Assembly (NCBI GenBank): GCA_021234155.1
Contig: JAJEKV010000046.1
Coordinates: 762,280 to 826,279, forward strand
Length of the DNA: 64,000 nt
Reading direction: 5' to 3'
DNA from: Isoetes taiwanensis
Taxonomy: Eukaryota; Streptophyta; Lycopodiopsida; Isoetales; Isoetaceae
Positions 33,040-46,700 of the stretch are shown in pieces (within the stretch, counting starts at the first letter, position 1; every line of letters starts with the position of its first letter). A program made the position numbers and the translations under genes. The notes under the pieces are model-generated. The model saw nothing but the letters and a program-made list of their open reading frames with translations. It was not told the origin of the DNA and made no database searches.

Positions 33040-33590
33040 AGTGACTCTTGCGTGCATGGCAGAACTTGGAGCAGAGTAATTCTGGAGATGAAGAACAAAA
33101 AGAAGACTCTTTGAACTCCCAGCTGCAGCCTGTGACTAAGGTTGACTCATCCCTATACTCTTGATTTATGAGTAATTTACCTGTTATAGTTGTGCACTTA
33201 CAGCCATGGCAGAACCTAGAGGTGACGGATGTTGTCAGCCAACCTCCATCAAGTTCTATGCCATGGTGTCGTGTTAAACATATGGATGGATATGTAAGAA
33301 AATGACCAATTGAGAGCTCTGTAAAGATAACAGAGGTAGATGTTGGGGCTTCCACAAAACCAAGTGGGCAATATATGTCTTACCACCCTTCGTTGGCAAG
33401 TGAAGAATCTAGAAGTACAAGGGCACCACCATATGTTGTGCCTCAAGATCTGTCTTCTCAGGCTTACCATGTCAAGCATAGCTACCACCCCCAGACTAAA
33501 GACGATAATGCCAGGAGCTGATGTGGCAATCAGACAGCCAAAAAGAGTGGAATTTTCCAAAGCTAGAGAGCAAAGGTAAATATGTCCATG
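33040..33590 (+). pseudogene. Exon-like fragments of an unidentified gene
   Basis: Coding-like stretches bounded by possible splice sites follow the PPR fragment. They are EQSNSGDEEQKEDSLNSQLQ up to a GT near 33139, and PWQNLEVTDVVSQPPSSSMP after an AG at about 33203. A Ser/Pro/Tyr-rich stretch (ASTKPSGQYMSYHPSLASEE, PPYVVPQDLSSQAYHVKHSY) lies at about 33345-33515. Stops interrupt the set. I do not recognise the parent gene. Position suggests a third captured fragment in the same element. Confidence 0.35.
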
Positions 33591-34905
33591 CACATTAACA
33601 ATTTGTATAACTTTTCACCAAGGTAGTTCATTTGGATCTTCCTGATTATTCTTATTCTGCAGTTGATACATATGAATGATATTTCTTAATGAGTTATTCT
33701 TGTCTTAGATTTGAGTTTTAGATGCTACTACCTTTTTTGTGGCAGGATGCTTTGGTGGTATCTCATAAGGGTACGTGTCGTGTCTATAACACACAAATGT
33801 TTTTAGGACATAATGTGAAGGCTTAGGTTATATTTTCCATTTTGATGTACTGCTTTTTTCCAGCAACCTGTGTTGTTTTTGTCAACCACAGTTGCAGGAT
33901 TTGAAACCGTCTCAAATGCAAAGTGTCTGTAAACTTTTAGTTACCTTGTGGTGGCATATAATAGCATTGCACATCATTTGGTCTGTCAATGCTTTTGAAT
34001 ATACTGAAGCAGAAACTAGATGACGACTAGAGAACATGAACAAAGTTCAAAAGACTTGTCTGTTACATGGAATGAAAAGAATCAAATTTAAGCTTATCCT
34101 TTATTCGCACAATCAAGCTGACTTATTGTTAACCCTATATGCTAATAGCATAATTTCAATCTACAGTTTAGCATGGCACTTAGGTTTCATGTTGGCATGC
34201 CACCAATTCACTGCCCCAGTTTCTAAGCACGCACGAACATAATTGACATTTCCTCCCATCGCATAGCTAATGACCCAGTTAAGTTGGGATCATTATCACC
34301 TGTGTGTCAATATTTATAAGCATGACAATATAACTTGGCAAGTTTGATCTAGAGACGGGGTTAATACTTGGTTTTAGTGCACTTTAATGGTTGCTTATGT
34401 CAGAAAATGTGGTCAAAGTGCTTTTGAGGTAAATAAGAAGCTGGACCCCAATCAAGCTCGGTATAAATATAAGTATAAAGCAACTATGCAATCAAATTAA
34501 GGTACAAGCTACGTGACATTTGGAACAACCACCTCCAAAAGTCCTCCATTGTGTTCTATTATGTAACCCTTCTTTTCTCAACTAGATCTAGCAAGTTTGT
34601 GGTACTATTATAGAAAAAGGCACATAATTATGCACATAGGATATAACATTCTATGTAGTAACATGACTTGTGGTCCGCATCATGATTTGCATATAATTGG
34701 TGCATATAGTCAACAAGTCATTGGTGCAAAAAGCCCCATTGGGCATGATCTAGGAATATTTGCCTAAAATATGTGGAGAATTGATTGTAGAGATCCCCCA
34801 CGCGATAAGGTTTTTTGTGTTTAAGTTATATGATCTAGCCTCCCAAATACTTGAGCTCATTGGCTAGCCTTCCAAAGATGGAATGGCTATACAGATGAGC
34901 ACTAG
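33591..34905. other. No recognisable gene
   Basis: AT-rich sequence between the gene-fragment cluster and repeat A copy 2. The other end of the element that starts at 31605 may lie here, but I could not locate it. Confidence 0.4.
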
Positions 34906-35118
34906 TTTTTTTTTTTTTTTTTTTTGGGGTTGCCCCTAGGGGAAGCCCTTGTCTATGTGGGCTTACGACATATTTCAGGTATATTTCAATATATGCCAAG
35001 AATATACTAATGACTGCTCCAAACTTAGTATAGCGTGTAAATTGGCGGTGGCCCCTGTTGTTGGACAGCCGCTTTGAGACCATCTAACCGGTTGTCACAT
35101 CCATTTCGGTGCCCTTCT
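34906..35118 (-). mobile_element. Dispersed repeat A, copy 2 (element terminus)
   Basis: Similar throughout to copy 1 at 31605, in the same orientation. Read on the minus strand it ends with the hairpin CCCCTAGGGGCAACCCC, about 19 A residues and CTAG, then T. The tail is longer than in copy 1. A coding-like fragment again begins where the repeat ends. Confidence 0.72.
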
Positions 35119-35235
35119 CTTCAATTCTTTAGGAAATGAATTTATACGTGGGCCTGTCATTGGATTTGTTGAATCGCGTGAAAACAGTGCTTGGCTTGGT
35201 GGAAATGGTATATTATGTCGTCTGTTTGAAGAATT
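35119..35235 (+). pseudogene. Coding-like fragment next to repeat A
   Basis: The plus strand reads NSLGNEFIRGPVIGFVESRE followed by NSAWLGGNGILCRLFEEFID before ending in stops. The composition and lack of bias to repeats look like a real protein exon. I do not recognise the family. Its placement mirrors that of the saccharopine dehydrogenase fragment. Confidence 0.4.
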
Positions 35236-36293
35236 TATTGATGGGTTTTGGGTATAATCCTTGAAGGATGGACAGATTGGACCAACCCAAGAAAAATCAG
35301 AGTCAGACAGAGCATTGTTTTTGTAAGAAATGGTGTTTCTATCCATTTTTCTGGCTTTGTTCTTCGATTTTTTCACATTGGGTGATGCTCATTTGCTAAA
35401 TCCAATTAGGCGGATTCTTTATATAAAACAGGCACAACCAAAGAAAGAATAGAATGGGTTGGGATTTGCTCATTCTGTTCCCATCACAATGTTGTACAAA
35501 AAAAGTTCATATCAATCCTGAAGAAGCAGATTTACGCTACAGAGCATTATTTGTACGGAATCATAATTCATCGCACAATGGAATGCAGATATGTAACAGA
35601 GCATGAGTAATCGTACACCACCTCAACAGAATCATTCATTCATCTCAAGCTGCATAAAACAATGAAATTGTGGGTAGGATTTTACAGGATATTACCTGCA
35701 TTGCCAATCCAAATCGAGTTTACCCTTCTGCTGTGACGTCCCCTACTCGTATACGGTGCACTCATCATATACAAACAGGAGTTCATCCCCCATACCAGCT
35801 CCATGCTGATACAGGGCCCTCCACATATCACTATGACCGTACTGGGTCCCCAGTGGGAAGAATGAAGGGGTCATTTTACCCCGTCTCCCTCAGGGCCTAC
35901 CTAGCTGCGGAAGCGTAAACATACATGTCAGTACATATAATCATCACATAGCCACCTCGAAGGGTGGCACATCAACATCTGCATAGACAAAGATCAGCAC
36001 AATACAAGGGGGTTCCTACCCAAGGCTCAGACTCTAGGGGATGACTGACAAGCTTGGGTCTCCAGAGTTCATTGCAGACAGAATCATGACAATGGATTTG
36101 GCTGGCATAAGAACATGGCATTGGGTTGTCCATTCCATCCGCCCCTCCTGTGCACACTTTGCAGAGTAGGTTGAAGAGTGTTGGGACCGGACTGTAGCCC
36201 GTCGGATGCATAGCCAAAGGGGCTACTCCTGGGTTGCATCTCCCCAGTTCCGATGGGGCAGGTAGGGATCACTCCCACCAAAGATCTCCATGC

Positions 36294-36566
36294 TGCACAA
36301 GGCACCCAAAATTAAAACACTATATGGTTTTTCCCATGGTTATGACCAAAAAACCATTTTACAAAACCAATACATGTAAGTGGGTTGATATCATTAAAAA
36401 CCATATATGGCTTCAGTATATGGTTTAATGTAGCACTTCATGTGTATGGTTCATGAACGTGCTATTTTGACATTCTAAATGTAGTGGGTTTGTATATGGT
36501 GTTTAATATGGTGGTTTTAGAACATGTTTAGTAGGTATAGTTTAGCATAATGCTTCATGAATGTGG
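36294..36566. repeat. Repeat C, copy 1, inside LTR D1
   Basis: About 270 bp nearly identical to 49632-49898: CACAAGGCACCCAAAATTAAA, CACTATATGGTTTT, AAACCATTTTACAAAA, AGTGGGTTTGTATATG, and GTTTAGCATAATGCTTCATG. It ends abruptly in LTR sequence (GGCAAGCCATTAGACCTAG), so the insertion is truncated or the flank is rearranged. Confidence 0.8.
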
Positions 36567-37087
36567 CAAGCCATTAGACCTAGTCTACTGTGATCCCCGG
36601 TAGGCCTTACACACCAGAGGGATCGATCAAGAGTCAGAACACGAACCTCCTTCTGAGCCAGTCTGGCCCCTTCACCCACAACCAGGTGTGGTTCTTGTAC
36701 ACAGGCCGAATACTAGTAATGCACTAAAGGGACTAGCTAGGAGCATCAACTACTAAGCTGTAGGTCTCTACCCCCTTCCCAATACAATGAGTCCACAGAG
36801 ATCATCCATACATCAGTATCATCACAGAACTAAAGAATAATATCTAATCTATATCATAGAAGTTATGTTCTTTAGTTAGGGGCTCGCTATCTAGGGTTCT
36901 ATGTGGTCGCTATGGGCAATTCAATAGGCTAAACCTGCTAACTCGTGTCTCAAGGCGATTAGGCCACGCTCCATGAGCTGAACCCGGACTTCTAAATTCA
37001 AAGGTATTAACTGCCAGCTTTCGTAAATCCTCGACCATTTCAAAACTTGAAGTCAACTTCTTCTATAACTTTAAGGATAATTTGAAG

Positions 37088-37360
37088 TCAGGAGGCCGCA
37101 TGGGAACGTCCCCTTAGGCTATTGAATTGACAAAATACCTGGTCCTTGGCCCGCTCCTCTTGCTCGGAATGCTTCCATGTCGTTGTCTTGTTTGAGATGC
37201 GAATGGAAAAGGAAGTCCGACGAGCCAGGCCGGGCAGATCTTGGGAGTCGAATTGACTCTTGAAACGCCAAGAAAACCAAAGCTTCGAAGGTTCGGTGGC
37301 GAAAAAAGGAAAGTTAGGGTTTGCCTTATGTAGGCTATTAGTTAGGGTTAGGGTTTCCAT
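37088..37360 (-). other. Short conserved open frame in LTR D1
   Basis: A 90-codon frame starting METLTLTNSLHKANPNFPFF. The paralogous frame in LTR D3 (55943-56188) starts METLTLADSLHRPPNPNFPF and keeps KSQ-DSQD, ARRTSF and TWKHS in register, with length changes in multiples of three. It lies just downstream of a likely transcription start region of the LTR. No family is known to me; it may be a leader peptide or chance conservation. Confidence 0.35.
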
Positions 37361-37545
37361 GACCCTTGGTATGCCTCTTAATGGTTAGAGGTCTAAAGTG
37401 CGCACATTGATAAATGTGTGCACCTGCAAGTTGCCCCCTAGGGCGCTACTTGCTTGGCTATACGTCGGTGTACCGTCAATCGGGATGGCGTGTCACGCGG
37501 CGGTGTAGTACGGTAAAATGTGTATCATCATCTTTGAACGTCACA

Positions 37546-40500
37546 TTCTCCCACCTTAAAATGATGTTGTCCGCAAAGATCGTGGTTCTCCCCCACCTTG
37601 GGATCTTCTTAACCGCAATCAACTTGATGCATACAATTTATTATTATTATACTTACACAATTATTAGAATTACTCTAGGGTAATGTTTAAGACATTACTG
37701 TACTATTTCATTATCCACTTAACTTATCACTTCATAACTTAATCAACGCAAGGTAATTACTAACCACATTTAAGTTTATCAAAGTTTATCAAAGTTTATC
37801 AATTTCATACAAAATTTACACTTCCAAGGTACTCTTCATGCCTTGCAACACGCTTTAACAAAATTGGTGTTGCAAGTCTTTGCACCTTGAAATCCCATTA
37901 ATTTTACAATATCTATAATTACATATTTATTAGCTTACACAAGATTTAAGCGATTAGTTTCAATGGTAAATCACAACTACTCTAGAACTATCTATACAAG
38001 TGCTCGTGGATGCTCTCCTCGCGGTTCTTCGTTCTCATTGGCCTCTGGATTCATACCACGCCAGAATATTAATGTAAAGTTGGTTATAAAGGGAACCACC
38101 CCATCTATCTACATGAATGCATGACTAATCTCCCGGCGTAGGAAGAGGATGCTTCTTCCATCGTGGCCGTGGAGAGACGCCTATAATGCCTATATGACGC
38201 CATGCCTACACCTTTAGTTGCCCGAGACGGAGGATAGGGTCCTTCCCAGTATTTGGGCGTGAAGGATAGTGTCCTCCCCCCTAGGCATTGACTAGAGGTG
38301 CTTTCCTATCAATGCATTCCCTAATGACCTCCTTATTCGAGGTCGCCTACTCGTGGGACGGAAGTAGACTTTTTAATCTACCTTCCACTCATCCAAAAGG
38401 TAACCGCCATGCCTGCATTGACATTACACCACGTCCCAGAGATCACCGTAGTGGTCCCATCATCGGTATCACGCATGCAACCCATACCGCATAGGTTGCA
38501 TGCGAGATTAATCTTAACTACACATGAAATTAATCTAAACACAAATCGACATGCCCGAAATTCATTTTTTCCGGCTCATTTAATGCATGTGATTAACATA
38601 ATTACTCTAAGGTAATATATATGAATTAACATTATCATAGTATCGGATATATTACTCCGATAGTACAATTATATTTACTCTAAGCTTTGCAATATTTAAC
38701 GACTTTTAGATCGCATTTATTTAAACAATAACCCTAATTTAGACCTATTGTTACATAGACAAGGTTTTAATTATCATACACAAGAATTAGGTGTGCTTTA
38801 TTCTCTTCCTTTGGTCTCGACACTTTGTTCACCTCTATATAAGGGGCATATGGCATGTGCGCATCAAGTCGAGAAACCCTTCAGATACAAATGACCCTCC
38901 ATAGAAAACCCCTATGTATACGGGTCCCATACCGTCAAGAATCATACCCGATTCCATATTTTTACACCCAGTCTAAGCACTTTGCCCTACCCTCAACCTT
39001 ATTTTTACGCCCATTTTTCATTCATGTATCCTACCCTCACCGTATTTTTTACATCCAGTCCGCAATGTTGCAAGCTTCACAAGTTGTGTTCATTAGTGAT
39101 GCCGGAAAGCAGTTTGTAGAGGACCGTGGAGAGCTAAGAAGTACAGGTATGTGTTCCATAGGATCAATGTTGAGCCAAATGTACTCTAACCGGGTTCAAG
39201 TTATTCTACACTTGACCCTAATCATGGTTTACGCGGGGTTACTACCGCTTATCTCGAAGAAGATAATGGTTTAACTCCACATGTGCACAATGAATCAAAA
39301 TGTCGAGCCTAAAATGATGTTAGCTAAGTGGTCTAAGTTTGTTTTTGCATCATTATTTCATGCGGTGTGTCTTGAACGCATCGCATTCAAAACAGAGGAC
39401 ACAAAAATGCCAATGTCACAATACCTTAAACTTATTATCCTTATAAATGTTTTCCAAATCATTTTAGCTTGTTGACCTTGATTTGTTGCAACCTGAAATT
39501 TTAATCCTTAAGGCAATCATTAAGAAATGCCTTGTGCATATTTACAAACTAGAACATAATATATTGCATTACCTAGTTATGGAAAAAGGATTTGTGAACT
39601 GCAATAGGCATTGCATCCATCATCCAAATATCCTCAAGAGTTTAGCATTAAATAAGGCAAAATGCCTAAGCTTGAAAGAGTCAAGACGGGAACTTGCAAA
39701 ATAATATGATATGGTTGCAAAATAATATGATATGGTTGAAGTAGATAACATATACTTACCTATTTAGAAAAAAGAGCCAGCATACTAGGCATTCCATCTT
39801 AATGCCCACTTCGACTGGAATTTTTGGCTCTATTGATCAATTTGCTAAGTAATTTATATTTTTCATTTTAGGTGACAACTCGGGAGGTCATTTCAATGCG
39901 TTGTTGGAGAACGTGTGATGATCTTCATAGGACCAAGAAAGAGAATAGAAAAATTGAAAAAAAAACGAAAGCAAGAAGTAAAACAGACATGAAGAAGAAT
40001 TTTGAGAACACTTGTTTGACATTCCAAATCTTATGCATGCAATCCATTTGACATCTAAGCATAAATTATTTTTACTCTTCCGGGCCAATAACATGTACGC
40101 TCTATCTTTGCTTGGGTTACGCAACTACTGCTTCTATCTTATGCATGTTGCCCATATCCAAATCAATGTTTGTGTCATGAACTACATGTTTACTTGGTAA
40201 TCTTCCAAAGCTCCTAGACGCAGTATCCAAGTCTCCATATATGGGCATACATATCTATAAGTGCATGCCTCATCTGTTCAACTTCTGGATTATACTTGGT
40301 CATCTTGATCGAAAGTTTCATGTCCCACATAATAATTATAAGGCATGCGAACCCAGCCTTGTGGATGCATTAATTCTGTCTACGCAGTTACCCTTCCACG
40401 ACTTTTATGATTCGCTTTCTCCTATCATGAATAACACCACATTCCAGATGCAATATAACATGCAAGGCTACCTTCACGTTTGATCAGAGTTCAACTAATA

Positions 40501-43500
40501 TGCAACACAGCTAGAACTAGATTGACATGAGAAGCCATGTAATTTATGAGAGAAAAAAATATGTGCATGCCCTATGAGTTCAAACAAAGGAGGATTATAT
40601 TATGTGCATTAGACATAGCTGACCGAAATCCAATACCATGGATAACTATTCTTTGTTTAAAATACCAAAATTTGGAACACATAGACAGCCAATAGAACAA
40701 ATATGTAATGGCTCTAACAATCCTTCCATGCATCTAGAATACATTACGCCTTCTATCACTTAGCCTCTAGAATAATTACCAACCTAACTGCAATTCAAGC
40801 CGATTCACTTTTTGCAAGCTTTGTGGAGTCACTTTAAAACTTCCATTTCCATTTAAACCAATGCACCCAAAGATATGCTAGTATAATCTAGAGCAAACTA
40901 AACTACAAACATATAAATCCTTACCTTTGAAATAATAAAAGCCCAACGACATCAACCGCTTTAATCACTTGAAGCTTCCATCCGCATTAACATTCAATTT
41001 CGAGAACATTGGAGTCCGCTGCTATCTAAGAGACTATTTATTTTAAAGAAAATACCGCAACAAAAATTCCGGCCCTTCCTTGTTACATCTCTATATAATC
41101 AGAAAACTCTATAATGCAACCGATGTAAGCATTTTCACAAGTCGTCTTCTAATTTAATATTCCTTTCTTCTTCAATGCATCGATTTACAATGGACTCTGA
41201 ATCTTCTTCCGTCTCTAGAATAGATTCAAACCACATTACCCCCTCTGATTTAATAGGTAAGATTTCCAAAAGACCTTAGAATCTTGTTCGAGTATAAGCA
41301 AAAAGCAAAAAGATATATAGGTAGAATGGAATAGTTGGGGCATCGAACTCCTTAAAATCTAATGGATCCCGAGAAGATCCATATGTACCGCCGCAAATAT
41401 CATTCCAATGGTAAAAAGGATAAAGGAAAAAATGCCATGCAAGAACGTAGATCCTTACCTCAAATGACTTCCAAACGGCAAGCAAAACTAAGTAAAGTCA
41501 TGAAGATGTCTACCAATCACAAGAGATGTGCATATCTGCTAGCTAGGTAGATGTCCACGATCAACGCCTGCAGGTAAACAGACATGTTACGTCAGACATG
41601 TTACTTCACAGTCAAATACAAAAAAGAAATACAATCATGCAGTCTTCAACAGGCATATCAAAGAAGAGGGCAAAAAGCAAAGACTTTTTCCATTCAACTC
41701 ATACATGTTTTCATGTTCTATTTCATAGTATTCTAGATCTAACTTCTTAGATGGTCTATATATCTCAATATATCTCATTAACTCCAGATAATTCCACCAT
41801 TTTTCACCGAAAAATGATGAAAAATCGAACCCGAGTATTGAAGTCGAGGTTTAAACTTCCAATCATGAGTCGTTCTGGCAGTGCAAATATTTGAGCCTGG
41901 CATTCTCGACATATGAATAAGAACTCGTGATCAAAACAACACCAACTTGAGCAGTTCAAGCAGAGCAAATATATGCCTCTATCAGTTATGGCATCAGCCA
42001 TGTACAACTGTTGCATTTTATGCAAAGGAAACCTTTCAAGCATGCCGCGTTTAGTTGCATCCGCCCGAGGTCCGCCAAGATTTTGAGCACCTTGGCGGCC
42101 ATAGACAGAGAAGACATGTGCTACTATCGGGCTTCGCACATCCAAACATAAGCACCACCTGTCGTTTAAGCATAAATCACCAACAAGGGCATTTGCAAAT
42201 GCCTCTTAGGACGAAAAACTTCAAAACATTACCTCCAAAACACCAAATCCTAAAACGTTTTTCGGGCAAAGAAGCTCGATTCAAAGCCCTAAACGCACTC
42301 TTCTTTAGCAGCCCAAGAAATCCATCCCCGCATCGCGGGAAAATGCATACATCCGGGCCAAAACGTATGAGCTACCGACATGTATATCGCACTATTTTTT
42401 TTTCGAAAAACTTCTTCCGGGTCCACGCATTACGTATTCTCACCGGAATACATCGTGAACCCCCGGGGCATTACCCCTGGAAGTATATCCCTAAGATGCA
42501 CTTAAGTATATCTGAATTCTATTTTCTATTTATATTTATAAGGACCCGAGGTCATATAGCTATCCTTGGAAGGAATTGCATCCTTGCAAAGGATTAATTA
42601 ACATGCTACCTCACATTACCATTGTTATTTAACTTTATTTCCTATGATACATATACGTGCAAAGAAATTCTATGCGCTTATTAGGATCTATATTTAACTT
42701 GTCAATAAGACACATTAAAGCTTATTATACATGGGCACACCTTTTACCTAAGGCTAGGACGATCCACCCATTGAGCCGGCGTGGAGTAATTTGGAGATGA
42801 CTTGGTCGTTGCATTGCTCCCATAGTTTTGCTCCACTTCCTTGGTGTAGTTAGCTACTATGTCAGTCTCGCACGCTGAAGGCCTCCCCGAGCACTAAGGT
42901 ATCTATCTATTTTACGCTCTTCGCTGGCCATTGCCGGAGTGAACTCATTCTAATGGGTCAAATTAGATGCAAGCACGCTCAATCATAAGATTGAGCCCTC
43001 CCACTTTCTTTTGAAAAGAAAATGGTCCCAAGCCCCTTCAATGACGTTGTACACAACGTCATATCTATTCTCTCACCTTAAGAGGTTATACGCTTCTTAC
43101 TTAGCGCATTAATTTACTAGCCTTAGCTAGCATATATAACCATCTAAGATGGATGCACATATTATGTTGTCATTTATTTCAATATAGTTATTGGTTACCT
43201 ACTTAGTTAGCACGATTCTAAACCACAAGGTTTTGTCATCATGACAATTCCTTTTGGCTCAAAAGACTATTTGATTACTATAATTCTTATTTTAGATGTA
43301 CCTTACATGTATTATTCTTTTATATTCTAGAGATTCCCCCTTTCTTAGTTATTTAAACTCCTGAAATATTCCTACCAATCGAATTGATGTCATCGTAACA
43401 AGTTGGCCGGACTTGTTAGATTACTTCTTTTCTTTCGGTTGGATTATTCTCTTTGGAGGTACTAGATTTATACATCGTCAACAATTATCCTAGTAATAAT

Positions 43501-43739
43501 TCCTTCTTAGCGAGGTGATCAATCTCACCAAGTGGTTTCAATATGTTGGATGTCTGTTAACAATCGTGTATAATTTTAGTTACTCCTATGCGTTTCCTTC
43601 CCAATCCTTGACGCTTAGCCCAATCTTGGGGCAATCCTTTCAACGAGAATATCTGGAAATGCCTTCTACTCCCAATATGGATGTTACTGTCCATATATTT
43701 AACCTACTAGGCCCCATGGCCTTAGATGCTTGAGCTTGC
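37546..43739. other. AT-rich, no recognisable gene; probably decayed retroelement interior
   Basis: It follows the polypurine-like tract of LTR D1, so part should be element interior, but no gag or pol motif could be read on either strand. Short open frames (38855-39274, 41362-41550, 42055-42597) match nothing I know. A 10-bp tandem repeat lies at 37772-37801. Confidence 0.4.
37772..37801. repeat. Three tandem copies of AAGTTTATCA
   Basis: Exact 10-bp units at 37772, 37782 and 37792. Confidence 0.9.
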
Positions 43740-46700
43740 TAGAAGCTCATCCACTCGTTGCCTGCTTGAAGTAGCAAGGTAACGTTCTTCCGAGTCGCTC
43801 GATACTTCAGTCTCCTTGACGGTGGATCCTCTTTGATGTAGAGGTCGACTTTGTTCGTTAGAAACCTCTCATTGCTGATGGCTTGATGGTGTAGTTGATC
43901 ACTTGAAATCTTCCATGCCGCTTTTCAAAAGCCTGAAGGTGGCGCCGTTGAGAAGATCTTTCATCTTGAACTCTTTGTCTTGGCAGCTAAAGGACGACTC
44001 TGTATCCGATATTGTTTCTTCGACTCCATCGACGTCTCATATGTCAAGTCCTCTTGTCGTTATCGTGTTGCCCGAAGAGTGTTGAGGATGTTGATTGCTT
44101 CACCCCTGCAAATTGTCTGACATCTCTTTCTTTGATCTGTTACGCTATGAGAGGGGAGGAAAATTAAGGGAACTATATATGCAAAGCATATAGCTTACAT
44201 AATTATAATTACTACTAGAGCTATTAGGTCCCCCTTGTGCCTCCCTTCGAGTTGCACGCCTATTCCTTGGCAATGTCATCGGTGTTCCTCCCGGTGCAAT
44301 GGTGTTGACGATTTATATCCTCCTATTTGTACGTCAGCTCGTACTCCGGGTAACTTGTTGATATACTTGGGCCCTTCGGTGTTTGTCGGCTATGGCACAA
44401 CACGCTTTGCATCACATTCTAACTAAAGGTGTGCTGGTCGTTGATGCTTTGACATTTCGGTCTGCTTCCTGATCCTCTTCTCGGGCGGTAATTGTTCCCC
44501 CTTCCATGATACTTGAAGCTATTTGGAGGCGTCTCTTGAGGCTGTGCACGATTCCTTTGGCTATACTCCTCTGGAGTTGTTCTCTTCTGCAGTTGTTCTT
44601 TGAATCGTCCATCCTTGGGTTCACCAAGTTGCATGCAAGTCCGTGTGCAAGTCATCAGCTCGCCTCGCCTCACCTAGTTGCTTCTCCATCGAGCTTCCAA
44701 TCTTCCTTGTTTGATCCTCTCGATCACCTGGCTTGGACGTTGTCACGTTCCTCAGTGCTATGCCGTCTTCTTGTCTTGAGGTACCTTCCGGTGGCTTTGA
44801 TTGTGCTCGTCAGTTTTGATCCTCATGTTGCCTCTAGGGAGCTCGTGGAAGAAGTCGGTTGCTAGCACTTCTCCAGCTTTCAGTTCTTGACCTTTGTCCC
44901 TCTATGTATGTCGGTCTCTCTGTCAAGTAAAGCATCATGGCTCTCCTCCCTGCTGGCTATGTTGTCGGGATGATGGATCCTTATATCTGCGCAGCTTGAC
45001 CCTTGAGTTGAAGAAGTACCTGCCTTAGATATACTCTTGTCGTTGAATAGCTTGGCTATTATCTTGAACTCTCTTTTTGCCCAAGGTGCTTCAGTTGCTA
45101 TCCTTGTCGTTAAGGTGTCGAATGCTTCTACCTTGGGCGTTTGACGTGCCACATGTCGGAGATATGATCGGCTTCTTCTCCTCTAATTACTGGTAGGAGT
45201 ACCTGACGAAGCCATCACCTAGTTGTTGAAGGCATATCTCCTCATCGCAGTGCCTTTCGTAAGTGCATCTCCATCTAATACACGTGTCATAGCGCATCAC
45301 CCTATATTACCACAAGGTGGAATTATGGTCGTCGAGATGTTGCCTTCTTAGTTGGCTCGTTGATGTCGGGTCGTTCCTCCTTCTATTGTTGAGGCCACTC
45401 GTGTCATAAGTTCGTCAAGTGTTGCTGCTGCCACAAGAGGTAGTGTTGCGCCCTGACGATGTCCTGGTGCAGCGCTGATGATCTTGACATGACCGGTGTT
45501 GTCTCTTATTCTGACATTGGGTGGACGAGTGGTCTTCATTTGAAGGCACTTCCCCGGTGTTGGGGAGTCGGGTTTTGCTTGGGCTCGGTCAAGCTTCCCC
45601 TCGTACTTGCTCTTCCATTTTGATCTTGGGCTATAGTTGTGCTTCTTTTGCCTCCTCATTTTGGTAGTCGGCGAAGGAGCTTCCGGATCTAAGCGCTTAA
45701 CTGTGAAAACATGACTCTAAACTCATGTTTTCCACTATATCTGCGGAACGCCGAGATATACAATAGACATATATGCATTTACATTGGGATTTTAATTCAT
45801 CCACTTTTCCAAAACAATTACGAAGATCTACTTAAATGTTTATACTCCTTTTTTAGGGTTTCCCTCCTCCCAAAGTGTTTGATTCTTCGGTTTTGCCTCT
45901 TCTTCGCTTCCGGTTGACTCCGTGATTCCTTTTGAGATGCCGCTACTATTGTTGAGCTTCATGTCCGATCCGGAAATTCGCCACGCCAAAGTTGCGAAGA
46001 GTGTTCATCGATGTGATCCTTTGAAAAAGATGCTCTTCCTTAATGTGTATGTTCGCCGAGGAAATGTGATGACCGCCAACGCCCCTACATGTGGTGTGTC
46101 GCTGTGAGGTTGCCGACGTGCTGTCGTTGATCGCTTAAGTAGGATCACCGGGTCAAGCCGATTGCATTCTTGAATGTCTTCAAGCTCGCATCGTGTGGCC
46201 TTGAAGGGCGCATGTCATTCCTCCGAATTTGGTTTACGAATTCGCGACTCCCCGCTGCTTGGGCTTTGCTTCATTCGAGGTGCCTCTCGTGTTCGAAGTG
46301 TGGTCATCTCCGCTGTTCCTACCATGGCTCCTTCTAGTCGCCTTTCATTGATTTTGTACCTGCCGGTAGGGTCTCCTCCTCCGGCCCCTTTGGGTCCTAT
46401 CCATTCGAAGTTCGCAGAGACTCCTTGGTCAATTAGTAAAAGTCGCCTTTCCTTTGGTTTCCTAGGTGTTTCGATCCTGGAATTCTTGTTCGGAGCGTAA
46501 TATTCTCCTCCTTGATATTGCCCCTAATGCTGATATAGGCCTTCAAGTTGGAGATGTTCCCTCGATATGTGTCTCCTCCCATCATGGTCTCCTACTTTTG
46601 AACCGATGAAAGTTCTCTCGCTGCAAGGAGTCGGAAGTCTCCGTCGCCTCTTTAGGTGCTTTGTGGTTTGCCTAGCTTGGTTGTTTCTTTTGTTGACGCT

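Larger units (their letters stand above)
35732..37545 (-). mobile_element. LTR of Ty3/gypsy-like family, copy D1
   Basis: Bounded by TGTGACGTCCCC at 35732 and GAACGTCACA ending at 37545. On the minus strand the sequence just before it, TTTTAAGGTGGGAGAA, is the usual purine-rich tract preceding TGTGACG-type gypsy LTRs, so this is the 3' LTR of an element whose interior extends to higher coordinates. Shared segments with 60971-62546 include GGTTGTCCA.TCCATCCGCCCC and CCTGTGCACACTTTGC. It also carries an insertion of repeat C (36294-36566). The internal pol genes were not recognised. Confidence 0.7.

Noticed and set aside
37320-37350. Telomere-like TTAGGGTTAGGGTTT
   Set aside because: Only about two units inside an LTR, also present in the sister LTR near 56170; not a telomere remnant.
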